Positions 44,344 to 54,786 of a DNA stretch of 64,000 nucleotides are shown here, piece by piece (the first letter of the stretch is position 1; each line of letters begins with the position of its first letter). The DNA comes from Tigriopus japonicus (Eukaryota; Arthropoda; Copepoda; Harpacticoida; Harpacticidae). The position numbers and the translations under genes are program-made. Under the pieces are notes generated by a model that did no database searches, was not told the origin of the DNA, and saw nothing but the letters and a program-made list of their open reading frames with translations. The DNA is taken from the NCBI GenBank assembly GCA_010645155.1, contig CM021317.1, positions 11,926,658 through 11,990,657 of the forward strand. The letters are read 5' to 3'.

Positions 44344-44986
44344 CAGGGACGGGGAGTAATTGTAATTACAATACCAAAACCTAATTTTAATCAAAATTAC
44401 ATGCAGTTCTAATCATTTACATTTTTTGGCCAAGTGATTGTAATTAATTATATTTTTCGGCCAAGTGATTGTAATTAATTATATTTTTCGGCCAAGTAAT
44501 TGTAATTAATTACATTTTTGGCCATATAATTGACAAATTTTCAATTACAAATTACCAATAACTTGTAGACATGTAGGCAGACAAGTATTTGACAGATAAA
44601 GTTTTGAAAAATGTCAAACTTTAACAACAAATAAAATTTGCGTCTTCACAAAAAGAAAAACCGTGCCATCTGATTGATGGCATATCAATAGTTATGATAT
44701 TTTTGCCCGTTCAAAAGCTTTTGGTTTTGGTAAAACACTCTTTCATTTTGACCTTTCATGAATTGCGAATTTCCAGTTGATACATCTCTTCTTAAAAAGG
44801 ACAGATCTGTTTATCTTTCATCATTTTGGTATGGCTTAAGTGTGAAAGAGATGGAAAAATTGTAACTGACATGTAATTGTCATATAATTGTCATGCATAG
44901 TCACACAATTGTAATTGTAATCAATTAAATTTTCAAAAAAAGTAATTGTAATTAATTGCATTTTTCAACTTATTGACCCAACCCTG
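44344..44986. mobile_element. 643-bp hAT-type element with a 31-bp internal repeat
   Basis: The ends are CAGGGACGGG and CCCAACCCTG. Flanks AATCAGAC (44336-44343) and ACTCAGAC (44987-44994) are an 8-bp duplication with one mismatch. The interior is rich in TAATTGTAATTA. Three units of a 31-bp repeat (GTGATTGTAATTAATTATAT plus TTTTCGGCCAA) start at about 44430, 44461 and 44492. No transposase is present. Confidence 0.82.
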
Positions 44987-45315
44987 ACTCAGACCAAGAT
45001 TCCCTCTGAATGATTGTTCCATGTTCATACCAGATGCATCAAGGAACAAGTCACCTTCTTGTTACACAATTGATGATGTTGTGCATTGATGGTGTTGTTA
45101 AGTACTTTTTATGTGAAACCATTGGTATTTCAGGATAAGTTGAGTAGGGTTGATGAGGAGTGGTGAATGTGATTTACACAAAAAATGAGGTGCATTCAGT
45201 AATTTTCAAGAGACATATACACGTACAAGAATAATGTCTAGACAATTCTAGCACTGAGTTTGTAAAAAAACAGTGCGTATTGAGTCTATGACATTTTCAT
45301 CTCGTTAGTTCAATC

Positions 45316-45632
45316 TATAGGTATAGGAGAATTGTCACTCTGAAATTATATGTGATTCACCTAGCCTGTATTGTGTGTGCACTGAACAATGGGATTTGAA
45401 GTTTAACACGGTTTAGTTTTCAATTCAAAATTGGAATTTCCGAATTCAGGGAGTCACTGGTACAATCACTCACTCCAATGCTTTGCTCAAACAAGAGCAA
45501 ATCATGATGAAGCTGGTCCCTTGGCACACCCTTGCTACTGAGCTGATGAATTGTGTTCAAAGCAAATCTCCACTGACCCAGCCAGAGTGGTATTTCTGTC
45601 TATTTAGTACAATAGTTCAATTTAGCTCTCTA
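45316..45632 (+). mobile_element. 317-bp hAT-type MITE
   Basis: It begins TATAGG and ends GCTCTCTA. Flanks GTTCAATC (45308-45315) and GTTCAATT (45633-45640) are an 8-bp duplication with one mismatch. It aligns over most of its length with the nested element 49845-50134, sharing for example GAACAATGGGATTTGA-type and CTTTGCTCAAA.AAGAGCAA blocks. Confidence 0.8.
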
Positions 45633-46412
45633 GTTCAATTGAGTCCTTGATGACGTTCAAAAACAACAACAAACACCTGAGTTCATATCCTCTTCTGTAA
45701 CTTAATCCATGTCTTCGGTCTCTTTTGACGGCAAATCTGTGCTGATTTGTGCTGCTGGCAGTGCTGATGGCAGGAAAGAACATCGACAGCGACACAGGCG
45801 CCATGACACAAGTTATGATTCCGTAAGATACAAGAAAAAAGTCACGCAACCGTTGATTGAGAAATTTGAGGGGTCAAGGAATTCGAACAATATATGCAAT
45901 TAACTAACAAGAGAATCGTTCAGATTTTGAAATGAAGAATCCGTTACGCATGAATTCCTTATGGACAAAAGAAATGGCAAAACAATGCACTTTTTTAAAT
46001 GAAGGCAATTTTGAAGGTAATCAAATGTGAAACGTGCCATTTTAATCATCTCAAGCGCAATAATTTAGTTTTTTAGTTCAAAAGAAAACACTTTGTCCGT
46101 CATGCATTTTTTTTGGCGTTCAGATTTTATATTCATAGGGATTTAGGTTTTGATTTTATGTTCATTGGAGGTGGGACTTGATTGTTTTTCTAAAACAATA
46201 AACAGGGTTGTCCATAATTAACATTCCCTAGATTTTAGCAGTAATTTATAACAAAACAAGATAGGTTCTTCAATCAAACTGTCGTTGCTAGCCTTCAAAA
46301 CAAATTGGATGTGTTTCAAGCAAAGATTAGGGCCTTCAGTGATTCCGCCTTCAATGAATCCGATCAGTTGGAAAAGGAAAGTAGAATGACCCGGGAGGTT
46401 AAAACTAATCAA

Positions 46413-47540
46413 TAGGGACGGGCAAATAGTGAAAAAAGATTTTTTGGGAACATAAACCCATTTTTCTGCCTTTTTGCACTTTTCAGCTTTATTTGCACTT
46501 TTTATTTACGATTTTGGCCAAAATTGACAAATTGTTAACAAATGTAGTGGCTTTTGAAAGAAGTTTTAGTTTCAAGGATCAAATTTTGAACTACCGTAAT
46601 CAAAAAAGCTTGCATTTGCCATCAAACATTTTCATCACCTTTAAGAAATATGTGCATTTCAGACACCAACCTTACATCTCATTGCATGCAACCAAAAAAA
46701 TAGCAAACCCAAAGAAACTCAATTTATGGTAATGGAAGGATCTGTCAAACAATGTAGATTGTAGGCTTGGGTTTGCTGCCAACAAAGATCACTTTTTCTA
46801 AAAAAGGCCATTATAAACTTGAAATCATTAAGCTAAGGGTACATCAGTGTAGCAGTATGCGTTGTTAAATTGACTTGGAGACATTGCTTTTAAGTTCCAA
46901 AAGTATTTGAGAACAGTTTTGAAGTGATAAGACAATGCCACATTTGAAATTGAGTTCTGGTAATTAGGCCACGGGTCAACTATTGCAGTAATGTCACTTA
47001 AAACATGCTTAAAACATATTTATGATTTTTTTTCTTTGATACAATTGTTAGGCACACGTAGGTCTTAAAAATTAGTGTAATCGATTTTTCTGTTCAATCT
47101 TCAATGGCTATTTTTGAACAACATTCTCGAAGGACGAAAACGGACTGATGTTAACCATATAAAACAACGGCTCAATGTATTTCGACAATATTTTATTTTT
47201 AGACAATCATTAGACCACTTTAGGATTTTTTTTAGAGTATTTTTGATGATTTTATTTCCTTTTTTGGTCGTGACCTAATAAATAGAACTCAATTACTTAT
47301 GCGGCATTGTCTTTCAACCTCGAAACTAGTCTCAAATGTCTTTAGAACTAACCTAACCTAGCTCAATGGGTACTCCATGAAAGACGTTTTAAGTCCAAAT
47401 GCAAGTTATTTGCTCTTTTTTCGATATTTATTTTCACTTTCAACATTTTTTTGCACTTTGTTTTGCACTTTTGGGTACATTTTATTGCAACATTTGGTAA
47501 CTAAAAGGGTAAGATTATTTGCACTTTCTGCCCGTCCCTA
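46413..47540. mobile_element. 1128-bp TIR element inserted in the LINE
   Basis: The ends are TAGGGACGGGCA and TGCCCGTCCCTA, with GCACTTT-rich subterminal sequence on both sides. LINE coding homology stops at its left border and resumes at its right border, which proves insertion. No clear 8-bp duplication is visible; if the outer TA is host-derived, it would be a TA duplication as in Tc1/mariner. No transposase frame is seen. Confidence 0.78.
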
Positions 47541-48462
47541 CCACTCTAAAGGCGTTTTTCTCTTTTCCAAACACAGAGAGTTGAATGAAACATTTAGGAC
47601 CTTTTGAAGTCAACGGTAAAACCGTCAACGATAATGAAGTTATAGCCAGCATGCTTTGAGATCAGTTCTCAAGTGTATATTCGACTCCAAAAACGGTTGG
47701 GGAAGGAGGCCATGACTCCAGTAATGTTGTTGATGAGACTTGCATTGATAGTCAGGAAAATCGATTGGAGGATCTGGTAGTAGTTCCAGATCAAGATGCT
47801 TCTGAGGCAATCAAGCTATCAAGTTCTCCTGGACCTGATGGTGTGACATCTCAGTTTCTGATGAAATACTCACAGAGTCTTACCCTTGTTTCCTCTTACT
47901 TGGTGCACCGCATCTTGGATCAAGGCAAGTTTTCCTCCTCAATAAAAGTAGCTCATGTTGTTCCAATTTCTAAGGGTGGAGATAAGTCTTATCCTAGTAA
48001 TTATAGATCCATTTCTTTGACTTCCAGCATTGCTAAAGTTTTTGAGAAGATCATGAAGTTCAAACATCAAGAGTATTTGGAACTTTAAGATATCATTCCC
48101 CCTGGGCAGCATGGGTTTTCAGCACAATCGCCCAATTGGTTAATCATGTAGAGGAAATCATTAAAGGGCTTCAAAGTCATGATTCAGTTGATGTAGTCTA
48201 TCTTGACTTAGCTAAGGCCTTTGATAAAGTAGATCATGACCTTTTTCTCAATCAACTTAAAAAGTTCGGGATCCAAGATAAGGTCCTGAATTGGTTTAGA
48301 AGCTTTATTAGTGAAAGAAAGCTAATGGTTGAGGTTAAAGGATGATTTAGTGGCATGTCAGATGTCAAGTCAGGTATTCCTCAAGGTTCCATTTTAGTTC
48401 TGCTCTTGTTTGTCCTCTTCAGAAGTTTAGAACAAAAGCCATTATTTCTTCATATGTTGATG

Positions 48463-48812
48463 CATGTCCCTCTAAAGATATGGACATGGGTCGGAAGCCA
48501 GATTTGATTTTGCCTGACCAAGAGCAGGCCTATCAAAATGCAACTTAAGTGCTAGAATAATTCCTTAAAATTATGAATGTAACATTTCTTTTCAAACCAA
48601 AGGACTATGTAAGTTATAAGTTCATGACTGGTTCAACCATTCATGCATAAATGGTCTAAAAGTAAGTTATACAATTTAATTTCGCAAACCTGGGCATTTT
48701 TCTGAGCTCAGTTTGCCCCTTGTTATGGCGGCAAATTCAAACCATTTTGACATCAGCCTGCTCTTGGTTAGGCCATGTTTTTGACCAATGTCCATATCTC
48801 TAGATATCCATG
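48463..48812. mobile_element. 350-bp MITE inside the RT catalytic motif of the LINE
   Basis: The terminal inverted repeats share CATG at the tip and TCTARAGATATGGACATKGG inside. It sits between TATGTTGATG and GCTGATGACGCAAAG, that is, within the codons for Tyr-Val-Asp-Asp. GTTGATG and GCTGATG form a probable 7-8 bp target duplication. Confidence 0.78.
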
Positions 48813-48994
48813 GCTGATGACGCAAAGATAGTTTATGGAAGGAATGTTCAGTACAAATTGATTATTCAGCCTCATCATGAATATGCCTCACCCATTGGGG
48901 ATTCAAAGAGTTCAGCAGATTTGTAAAAGGTCAAGCATGTTTCACTATGATCATCACAGGAAAAAAAGATGGGAGCAACTTCAAAAGTTAGGAC

Positions 48995-49296
48995 TAGTGA
49001 TGTGTTTCGAACTTGGATTTTTGGCTCTGAGGTTTATCGCTGCTAAACAGGGCAAATTGGATTAGACTTTTTTAAAAGACCTAAACAGGGACCAATTTGG
49101 CAACACTGGAACTAGTTCGATTTTTGAGTTCCATCGATAGTTATAAAAATGGACTTCGAGTTGGCATTGCTGCCATATTTTAATGCAGATAAGGTCTATT
49201 GTCTGTTGAAAAGTTTAGTTGTGGTCAGCTTTTTGATCCAAAAAAAAAACAAAATGGAAAAACTCTGCCAAAAATCCAACTTGGAACACATCAGTA
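48995..49296. mobile_element. 302-bp hAT-type MITE, family TGATGTGTT, copy 1
   Basis: It begins TAGTGATGTGTTTCGAACTT and ends AAGTTGG-complement...ACACATCAGTA. Flanks GTTAGGAC (48987-48994) and GTTAGGGC (49297-49304) are an 8-bp duplication with one mismatch. LINE C-terminal homology continues on both sides, so this is a third insertion into the same LINE. Confidence 0.88.
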
Positions 49297-49768
49297 GTTA
49301 GGGCTGTTAAGAACTTAGAGAAGGTATGAAAGGTATCTGATACTGTATATCTACAAGAGCATTCATGGGCTCTGTCCTAATCTGGGATTTGTGGTCAGCT
49401 GTAACGACCATAGAGGCTTTTCTTGTGCTCTGAGAGCACCTCCAAATCCAAGGGTATTGACTTCCTTATTATGTATTATTGGCTAGTTCAAACGATGAGG
49501 TCCTCATTGCTTCTTTACAGGGCTTCTTTACAGAGATTCATTGTTGAGCAATGACCATTGATTCATTTTGTGCAAATTTTCTTGATACATAAAATGAAGT
49601 AAAACTGATTATGTTCTTAAGTGATTGGATTGAAAAATTCTTTCACAAGGACAGAGAATTGTGGCAAAAATGATCCTTAGATACTTTTCTAAGGATCAAA
49701 TACAAATTTTTACAAATCATTACAAATCATGATGGAAACACTGTTTTTATTTGGAAATGATACAAATT

Positions 49769-50375
49769 TAATGATGTGTTTCGAGCTGGATTTTTGGCTG
49801 AGGTTTGCCATTTTGGTTTTTAGGGTCAAAAAGTTGACCACAACTAGAGGGCTAGCAGAGAAATGACACTCCGAAAACATTTGTGAGTCACCAAGCCTGC
49901 ATTGTGCAGGCAATGGGATTTGACATTGGACATGCTAATTTATGTGATTCAAAACCAGATTTTGAGTTTTTCAGGGAGTCAGTAGCAAAATTGCTCATTC
50001 AACTGCTTTGCTCAAAGAAGAGCAATGCATAATGAATTTGGTCACTTGGCAGCCTTGCTGCTGGACTACTGAAGGGTGTTCAAAACAAATCTCCACTAGC
50101 TGAACTGGAGTGACATTTCTCTGTTAGCTCTCTAATCACAACTAAACTTTTCAACAGGCAATAGAACTCATCTGCCATAAAATATATAAAATATGGCAGC
50201 ACTGCCAACTCAAAAGCCATAATTGTAACTACAGATGAAACTCGAAAACAAACTAGTTCAAGTGTTGCCAAACTGGTCCCTGTCTTTTCAAAAAGATCAA
50301 TGCAACCTGCCCTTTTAAACAGTAATAAACTTTGAGTCAAAAATGGAAGCACTCCCAATTCAAAACAGATCACTA
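49769..50375. mobile_element. hAT-type MITE, family TGATGTGTT, copy 2, with nested MITE
   Basis: It begins TAATGATGTGTTTCGAGCTG and ends CAAAACAGATCACTA. Flanks TACAAATT (49761-49768) and TGCAAATT (50376-50383) match in 7 of 8 positions. It is split by the element at 49845-50134; without that element and its target duplication the copy is about 309 bp, like copies 1 and 3. Confidence 0.85.
49845..50134 (+). mobile_element. 290-bp MITE nested inside another MITE
   Basis: It begins TAGAGGGCTAGCAGAGAAAT and ends with the inverted form ATTTCTCTGTTAGCTCTCTA. Flanks ACCACAAC (49837-49844) and ATCACAAC (50135-50142) match in 7 of 8 positions. It is homologous to 45316-45632. Confidence 0.87.
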
Positions 50376-51961
50376 TGCAAATTTACCCCAAACAAACAAA
50401 TACTCTGAAAACCCAAACAAATATACAAACAAACAACGAAATGACCAATTTGTTTGCACCAGTAATTGGGACCTTATCAAGCCGGTCAGCTTGTTTTACA
50501 TTGCTAAAAAGGGTCATTTCCGGACCCCTCCAATCAGTTTTGCCATCAAGGCCAAATATGGGTTTCATCAAAATTTGGCCAAAGTTCGGTTTTTACTTTC
50601 ACGAAAGCCTCACGTTTCCAGTTTCAATCAAATATAATGCATGATCTTTCTTCTTGTTGCTACATCTTGAAAACTCACTGAATTTTTTAACTACGTGACT
50701 ATACTACAAAATATTTTAAGTTTGATATGGTTGAGTGAGTAACACTTCATCAGTCCTGCTTCATGGAAGATTTGACTTGATCAGGCATGCTCCGGAAAAA
50801 TTAAAGAAAACTTCAACAGATCCGCTTGGTGCACTCAAGAGCAAGCTTTGTTTGTTATTCTATTTCATGTTGCAAAATTGTATGTTTGTAATGTAGACTG
50901 ATTGCCCCAAAATCGTGGCTTCTTGACCGAATTTGGGAAATTTTGAAACTTGATGGTACAGGTATCTAATGTGCATGGAAAATTCACGTTAGATTTAAAT
51001 TGATTATGTGTTCAATGTCAGGTAAACTAAATTTTGAAAATAAAACCGACAAAATAAGTTGTAGAGGTTTTTGAACCAAAAAAATCTTCGACTTCTTTAA
51101 TGTGCATGTCTGCTTTTGGTTTATTAAGCATAACTGAAACCGAAATCGAAATTTTGGCTGTAATTTCGGCCGAAAGCGCTTTCATTCCATCAGCAGTTTC
51201 AGTTATGCCTACCAAAACCAAAAGCAGACATGCACTAAATAGAATGGATTTTGATTGTTAAACAATTTTGTTTAAAGAATAAAGGCGAAACCCTATGCAC
51301 TTAGCATTTCCGATTTACAGACACACAATGTTGCCTATCGGCAAAATTTGGTCAATACCGGCCCTAATGGGCGGGGGAGGATCAACTCTGCAATCCTAGC
51401 ACCTAAGGATTCACGTTAATGTCAATTGTTTTTAGTGCCAAGTTGACGCTTCGTTCTCTTGAACTGGTTTGCTAGCACGCACTTAAAAAATGTACAGAAT
51501 TTGTTACAAAAAAAAATATTTTTTTACAGAAAAATCCTTGAGCAGTGCTCCTTACATTTACATTTTTTTTGCAATACAACAATAATATGGAAATTTTTAA
51601 AAAATGGCTGCCAAGTGGCAATTTTTCCTCATTTTGGCCGCCAAAAGGCAAGTTTTGATCTTAAATTTGGCCACGAGCCCTCCTTGGGACCTGGCAACGC
51701 TGATTGTGACTCTGCATTAACAACATTAACAGTCATGGTCAGGATAACGATTCGATGGTTTCACGGAGAGCAGAGTTTGTAGAAATGGTTGAAAATATTG
51801 ATTGACTAAGAAGAAAAAAATGACGACCTGAATTCTTGTATTGTATTATCTGTATGATTGGAAAAGGTAGGCGGTACAAAAGGCGGTTAGAGAAATTCGC
51901 AAAGTGGAAGTGATCTTTGGTGGACAATCCGTGTCGCGTTGTTCTTATTAATGATCTCGCT
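50376..51961. other. Gene-free interval with a SINE tail fragment
   Basis: Apart from the SINE-like fragment at 51331-51410 no gene is recognised. An inverted pair around 51.11-51.13 and 51.20-51.23 kb (GTCTGCTTTTGGTTT against AAACCAAAAGCAGAC) marks another small foldback. GACCTGGCAACGCTG near 51.70 kb resembles a hAT-type end. Confidence 0.35.
51331..51410 (+). repeat. Fragment of the SINE found at 63.7-63.9 kb
   Basis: Shared sequence includes TTGCCTATCGG and, further on, AATCCTAGCACC-type blocks in the same order as in the SINE 3' part (TTGCCTATCGG ... ACCCTAGCACC). The tRNA-like head is missing. Confidence 0.5.
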
Positions 51962-53851
51962 TCATTTGATGGGTGCTCCCATCACCTTCATACTCACGAT
52001 ACCCCCTCTGCTTGTCATAAGATTATTGCCTTGCCATTGAGCCTTGCCATCCGACGAGGTCTTCAAGTCCACAGCCAACTTCTCCCAAACTTTCTTCTTG
52101 GGATTGAGTTGCTCATCGGGTTGTTGGTCCTCATATCCTTCGACAAAGACCTTGTCACCCGGTTCACTTCCCACGGGTGCGGCCAAAGGTTCCACTTCCT
52201 TGGGTTCATCGCGAGAGGCACACAAAACCATGCCTCGAGATTCGATTCCCTTGAGTTTGGCGGGTTTGAGATTGCACAGCACCACCACGAGTCGGTCTTG
52301 CATCTCTTCAATGGGCACAAAATTGACCAAACCCGATACGATCGTTCTTGGAACGGCTTCACCCAGATCGATCTTTTCTATGTAGAGGGCTTCGGCATCG
52401 GGATGCTTGGACACTTCAACGATTTTGCCGATTTTGATCTCCAAACGAGATGGAATGATCTCATCAGTTCCTGCCGCATTGGCTGCACTTTTTCCGGGCT
52501 TAACCTTGGCTGGAGGTGGGTAGGCCTTTTCGGTGAGAGCCTTTAGGTCCGGGTTATCGAATTTCTTCCGGATGGGAGCCAATAATTGGTTGAGATAATT
52601 CTCAACGGCTCCTTTCAAATCTGCGGGATGAACTTGCTCGGCTGCAAAGGCCTCGTGGAGCTCTTCGTACTTGGTAAAGTTAGAATTTCCACCATTCTCG
52701 GGCTTGCGCTCAATCACAAAATCCCGACCATTGAGTAAAACGGGGAAGATCACATATTTGCAGAATGACAGAATGCCATTGTCAGTCACGTTTCCTGGCT
52801 CACAGAACGCCTTCTTGAGCTTCTTCTTAACGGCAGCAGGCGTGTCAAGCAGATCGATCTTGCTATCTTCTTCCGAAGAGGACATTTTGGCGCCGGTCAA
52901 TCCGGGAACCATGGGATTCATCAGATGGGCTCGTTTGGCAAACCCCAAGGCTGGCAAGTACTTCTCGGCATAGGTGAAGATTTTGCGTTGATCCACGCCG
53001 CCAAATTGCGCATCACACCCCAAATAATGTTCGTCCAAGGCTTGAAGACCCGGGTAGAGTAATCCGGAGAGCAATGGATGCTGAACTTGTTTGACCACCT
53101 CGGCTCCGGCTTTTCGGGCATCGTGCTCGGTGACCAAGGAGGCCAATCGATAGACATCCAAGGTGTATTCTTTCGAGAGTTGATACTCAGTTCCACGGAC
53201 GAATTTTAGCTTCTCCAAAGGCACACCGATACTCTCCAACATGCCTTTGATGGCGTGTTCGTAGTATTCCGTCCGCAATTTGAGCAACTCCCATGGAGCT
53301 TTCATGTTATCCAGGTAGGCGTGAAGATCGGCAAATAGGATTGTGACTTCACAACCCGCATTTAAGAAATCGGCCAACTTGGACATGGGGACAAAATAGG
53401 CGATATGCGGTTTGCCCGTGGTAGCCGTGCCCCAATAGATTTTGAGATCACGCGTCTTGAGCACCTCATCAATACGATCTTCCCCCAAATATTCCTGAAG
53501 ATTCCTCACGATCAACGCCTTTTTCTCGGCTGAACTCATCGGATTGCCTCCAATTACCATCTTGTTGAAGTCGTCTACCAAAGTACTCAATGTGACGTTT
53601 TCCACGGCGGGAAAATTTCGACGTTCCTCGCCGGAAAAAGTCTTTAATTGGCGGTACCAACGGGCTAGATGGGGTCGATATTCGTCTTGGGGCGGGTTCC
53701 CGGACAAAGCTTCGAACAGATCCTGGTCCAATCGCGTAGGTACGTCCTCTTTCGATTGGAATGAGGGATGATGAGCCAAGAGATAACTCTGATGAACGAG
53801 AATCTGGTCCAACGTGGCCAAGGACGACACGCTCGGTGATGGCAGGGTCAT
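51962..53851 (-). CDS. yars1: Cytosolic tyrosyl-tRNA synthetase with EMAP II-like tail and N-terminal extension
   Basis: It attaches tyrosine to tRNA-Tyr in the cytosol. The 629-residue intronless frame has a canonical TyrRS core from about 106: the HIGH-equivalent [14 protein letters not shown] at 140-153, [36 protein letters not shown] and the KMSSS signature in [16 protein letters not shown]. An EMAP II/Trbp111-type tRNA-binding domain covers about 455-629 ([39 protein letters not shown]). Residues 1-104 are extra relative to human TyrRS (528 aa). They read like the GST-C-like domain of eEF1B and Cys[23 protein letters not shown] and [13 protein letters not shown]. Met105 (genomic 53539) matches the usual start and could give a canonical form by leaky scanning. 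Confidence 0.95.
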   Translation of the reverse strand: MTLPSPSVSSLATLDQILVHQSYLLAHHPSFQSKEDVPTRLDQDLFEALSGNPPQDEYRPHLARWYRQLKTFSGEERRNFPAVENVTLSTLVDDFNKMVIGGNPMSSAEKKALIVRNLQEYLGEDRIDEVLKTRDLKIYWGTATTGKPHIAYFVPMSKLADFLNAGCEVTILFADLHAYLDNMKAPWELLKLRTEYYEHAIKGMLESIGVPLEKLKFVRGTEYQLSKEYTLDVYRLASLVTEHDARKAGAEVVKQVQHPLLSGLLYPGLQALDEHYLGCDAQFGGVDQRKIFTYAEKYLPALGFAKRAHLMNPMVPGLTGAKMSSSEEDSKIDLLDTPAAVKKKLKKAFCEPGNVTDNGILSFCKYVIFPVLLNGRDFVIERKPENGGNSNFTKYEELHEAFAAEQVHPADLKGAVENYLNQLLAPIRKKFDNPDLKALTEKAYPPPAKVKPGKSAANAAGTDEIIPSRLEIKIGKIVEVSKHPDAEALYIEKIDLGEAVPRTIVSGLVNFVPIEEMQDRLVVVLCNLKPAKLKGIESRGMVLCASRDEPKEVEPLAAPVGSEPGDKVFVEGYEDQQPDEQLNPKKKVWEKLAVDLKTSSDGKAQWQGNNLMTSRGGIVSMKVMGAPIK

Positions 53852-54776
53852 TCTCGATAGTAGTTCAGGTAATGATTAGAGTCAGCGAGAGCGGGATTTG
53901 GGCCGGCGTCAGACTTAAAATCGATCGGGCTCTACACAGACAGTGATGGTGGTAGGGATGATGATGGTGGTGGTAGAGGAGGAGGAGATGTTGGGTGTGA
54001 AGCGATTGGAGGCTTGGCTAAGAAGTTGAACTTTGGAGTGGTTTGTTCTTAGTGGAAGATCAGGGATCGGCAGACAGAAGCAGAGCAACAAAACACGCAT
54101 GCATGCATGCAAGCTAGGCTTCTTATTCAAGCAAGCAAGCATGTACTACGTATGCTGCAACGTGGGCCATGAATCACATCAGCCGGAAATGTTGACAAGT
54201 TGTAAAGAGGATGACGAAATATGGAAGGATCTTGGGATCTTGCTGAAGAGGCTTGAGAAATTATTTCTGTTCCTCCAAAGAGGGTGACCCAGTCTGACCA
54301 TGATCCAAATTTCTTATTTGTCGTTTTTTATGGCAACAGGAACTCTACTTAAGTTTATATCCTCGCAACCCGGGAAAAAAGGTTCCTCAACCTTAACAAA
54401 AAATCCCTGAAATAAAGGGAATACACATCTTGTTAAATATCTGCCATTAGGCCGGATGCTAATTGCACAAATTCAAATAGCTCGATTGAGTAGATTGAAA
54501 TAAAGTCAACATGCTTGAATACATGAGTAGCGTTAAAAAGGTTATGTAATGAGAATAGACTTAAACAAAGCTATGTTCACAAACTCGAGTTATTTGAAGT
54601 AGTTTCTTTAATGTCCACATCATAATTTAATTGCTATTCTAGCGTACGTACGCGGGTGAATAAAATAAGCTTTGCAAACTTTTTATTCAGATGATGCTAA
54701 TAATCTTACATAATAATACCTCTCAAATCCATTAAAAAACTCAAACAAATTCAAATATCTTTAAAGACATTCAAAC
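53852..54776. other. Interval between TyrRS and DHX35
   Basis: This is the TyrRS upstream region. It includes simple-sequence patches: GGT/GATG repeats at about 53943-53990, GCAT at 54096-54112 and GCAA at about 54129-54140. No gene is recognised. Confidence 0.35.
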
Positions 54777-54782
54777 TTTATT
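54777..54782 (-). terminator. Probable poly(A) signal of DHX35
   Basis: AATAAA on the minus strand begins about five bases after the DHX35 stop codon. Confidence 0.5.
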
Positions 54783-54786
54783 TCAT

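Larger units (their letters stand above)
46258..49460 (+). pseudogene. Dead CR1/Jockey-like LINE ORF2, split by three DNA elements
   Basis: Recognisable pieces in order on the plus strand are: a pre-RT segment (46258-46412, FQAKIRAFSDSAFNES); after a 1.13-kb insertion, GPFEVNGKTVNDNEVIASML, QFSSVYSTP, SSSPGPDGVTSQFLMKYSQS and the IAHVVPISKGGDKSYPSNYR-type block; motif A VYLDLAKAFDKVDHD near 48.2 kb; KSGIPQGSIL; then half of the YVDD motif, a 350-bp insertion, and DDAKIVYGRN. An internal deletion follows, then HEYASPIGDSKSSADL. After a third insertion come the C-terminal RRYERYLILYIYKSIHGLCP and CALRAPPNPRV (to about 49460). Stops and frameshifts occur throughout, so it is not functional. Confidence 0.85.

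Noticed and set aside
50080..50637. Open frames of 97, 101 and 89 codons near 50.1-50.6 kb
   Set aside because: Part is MITE sequence (49769-50375) and the rest has no homology, no codon signature and strong overlap between frames.
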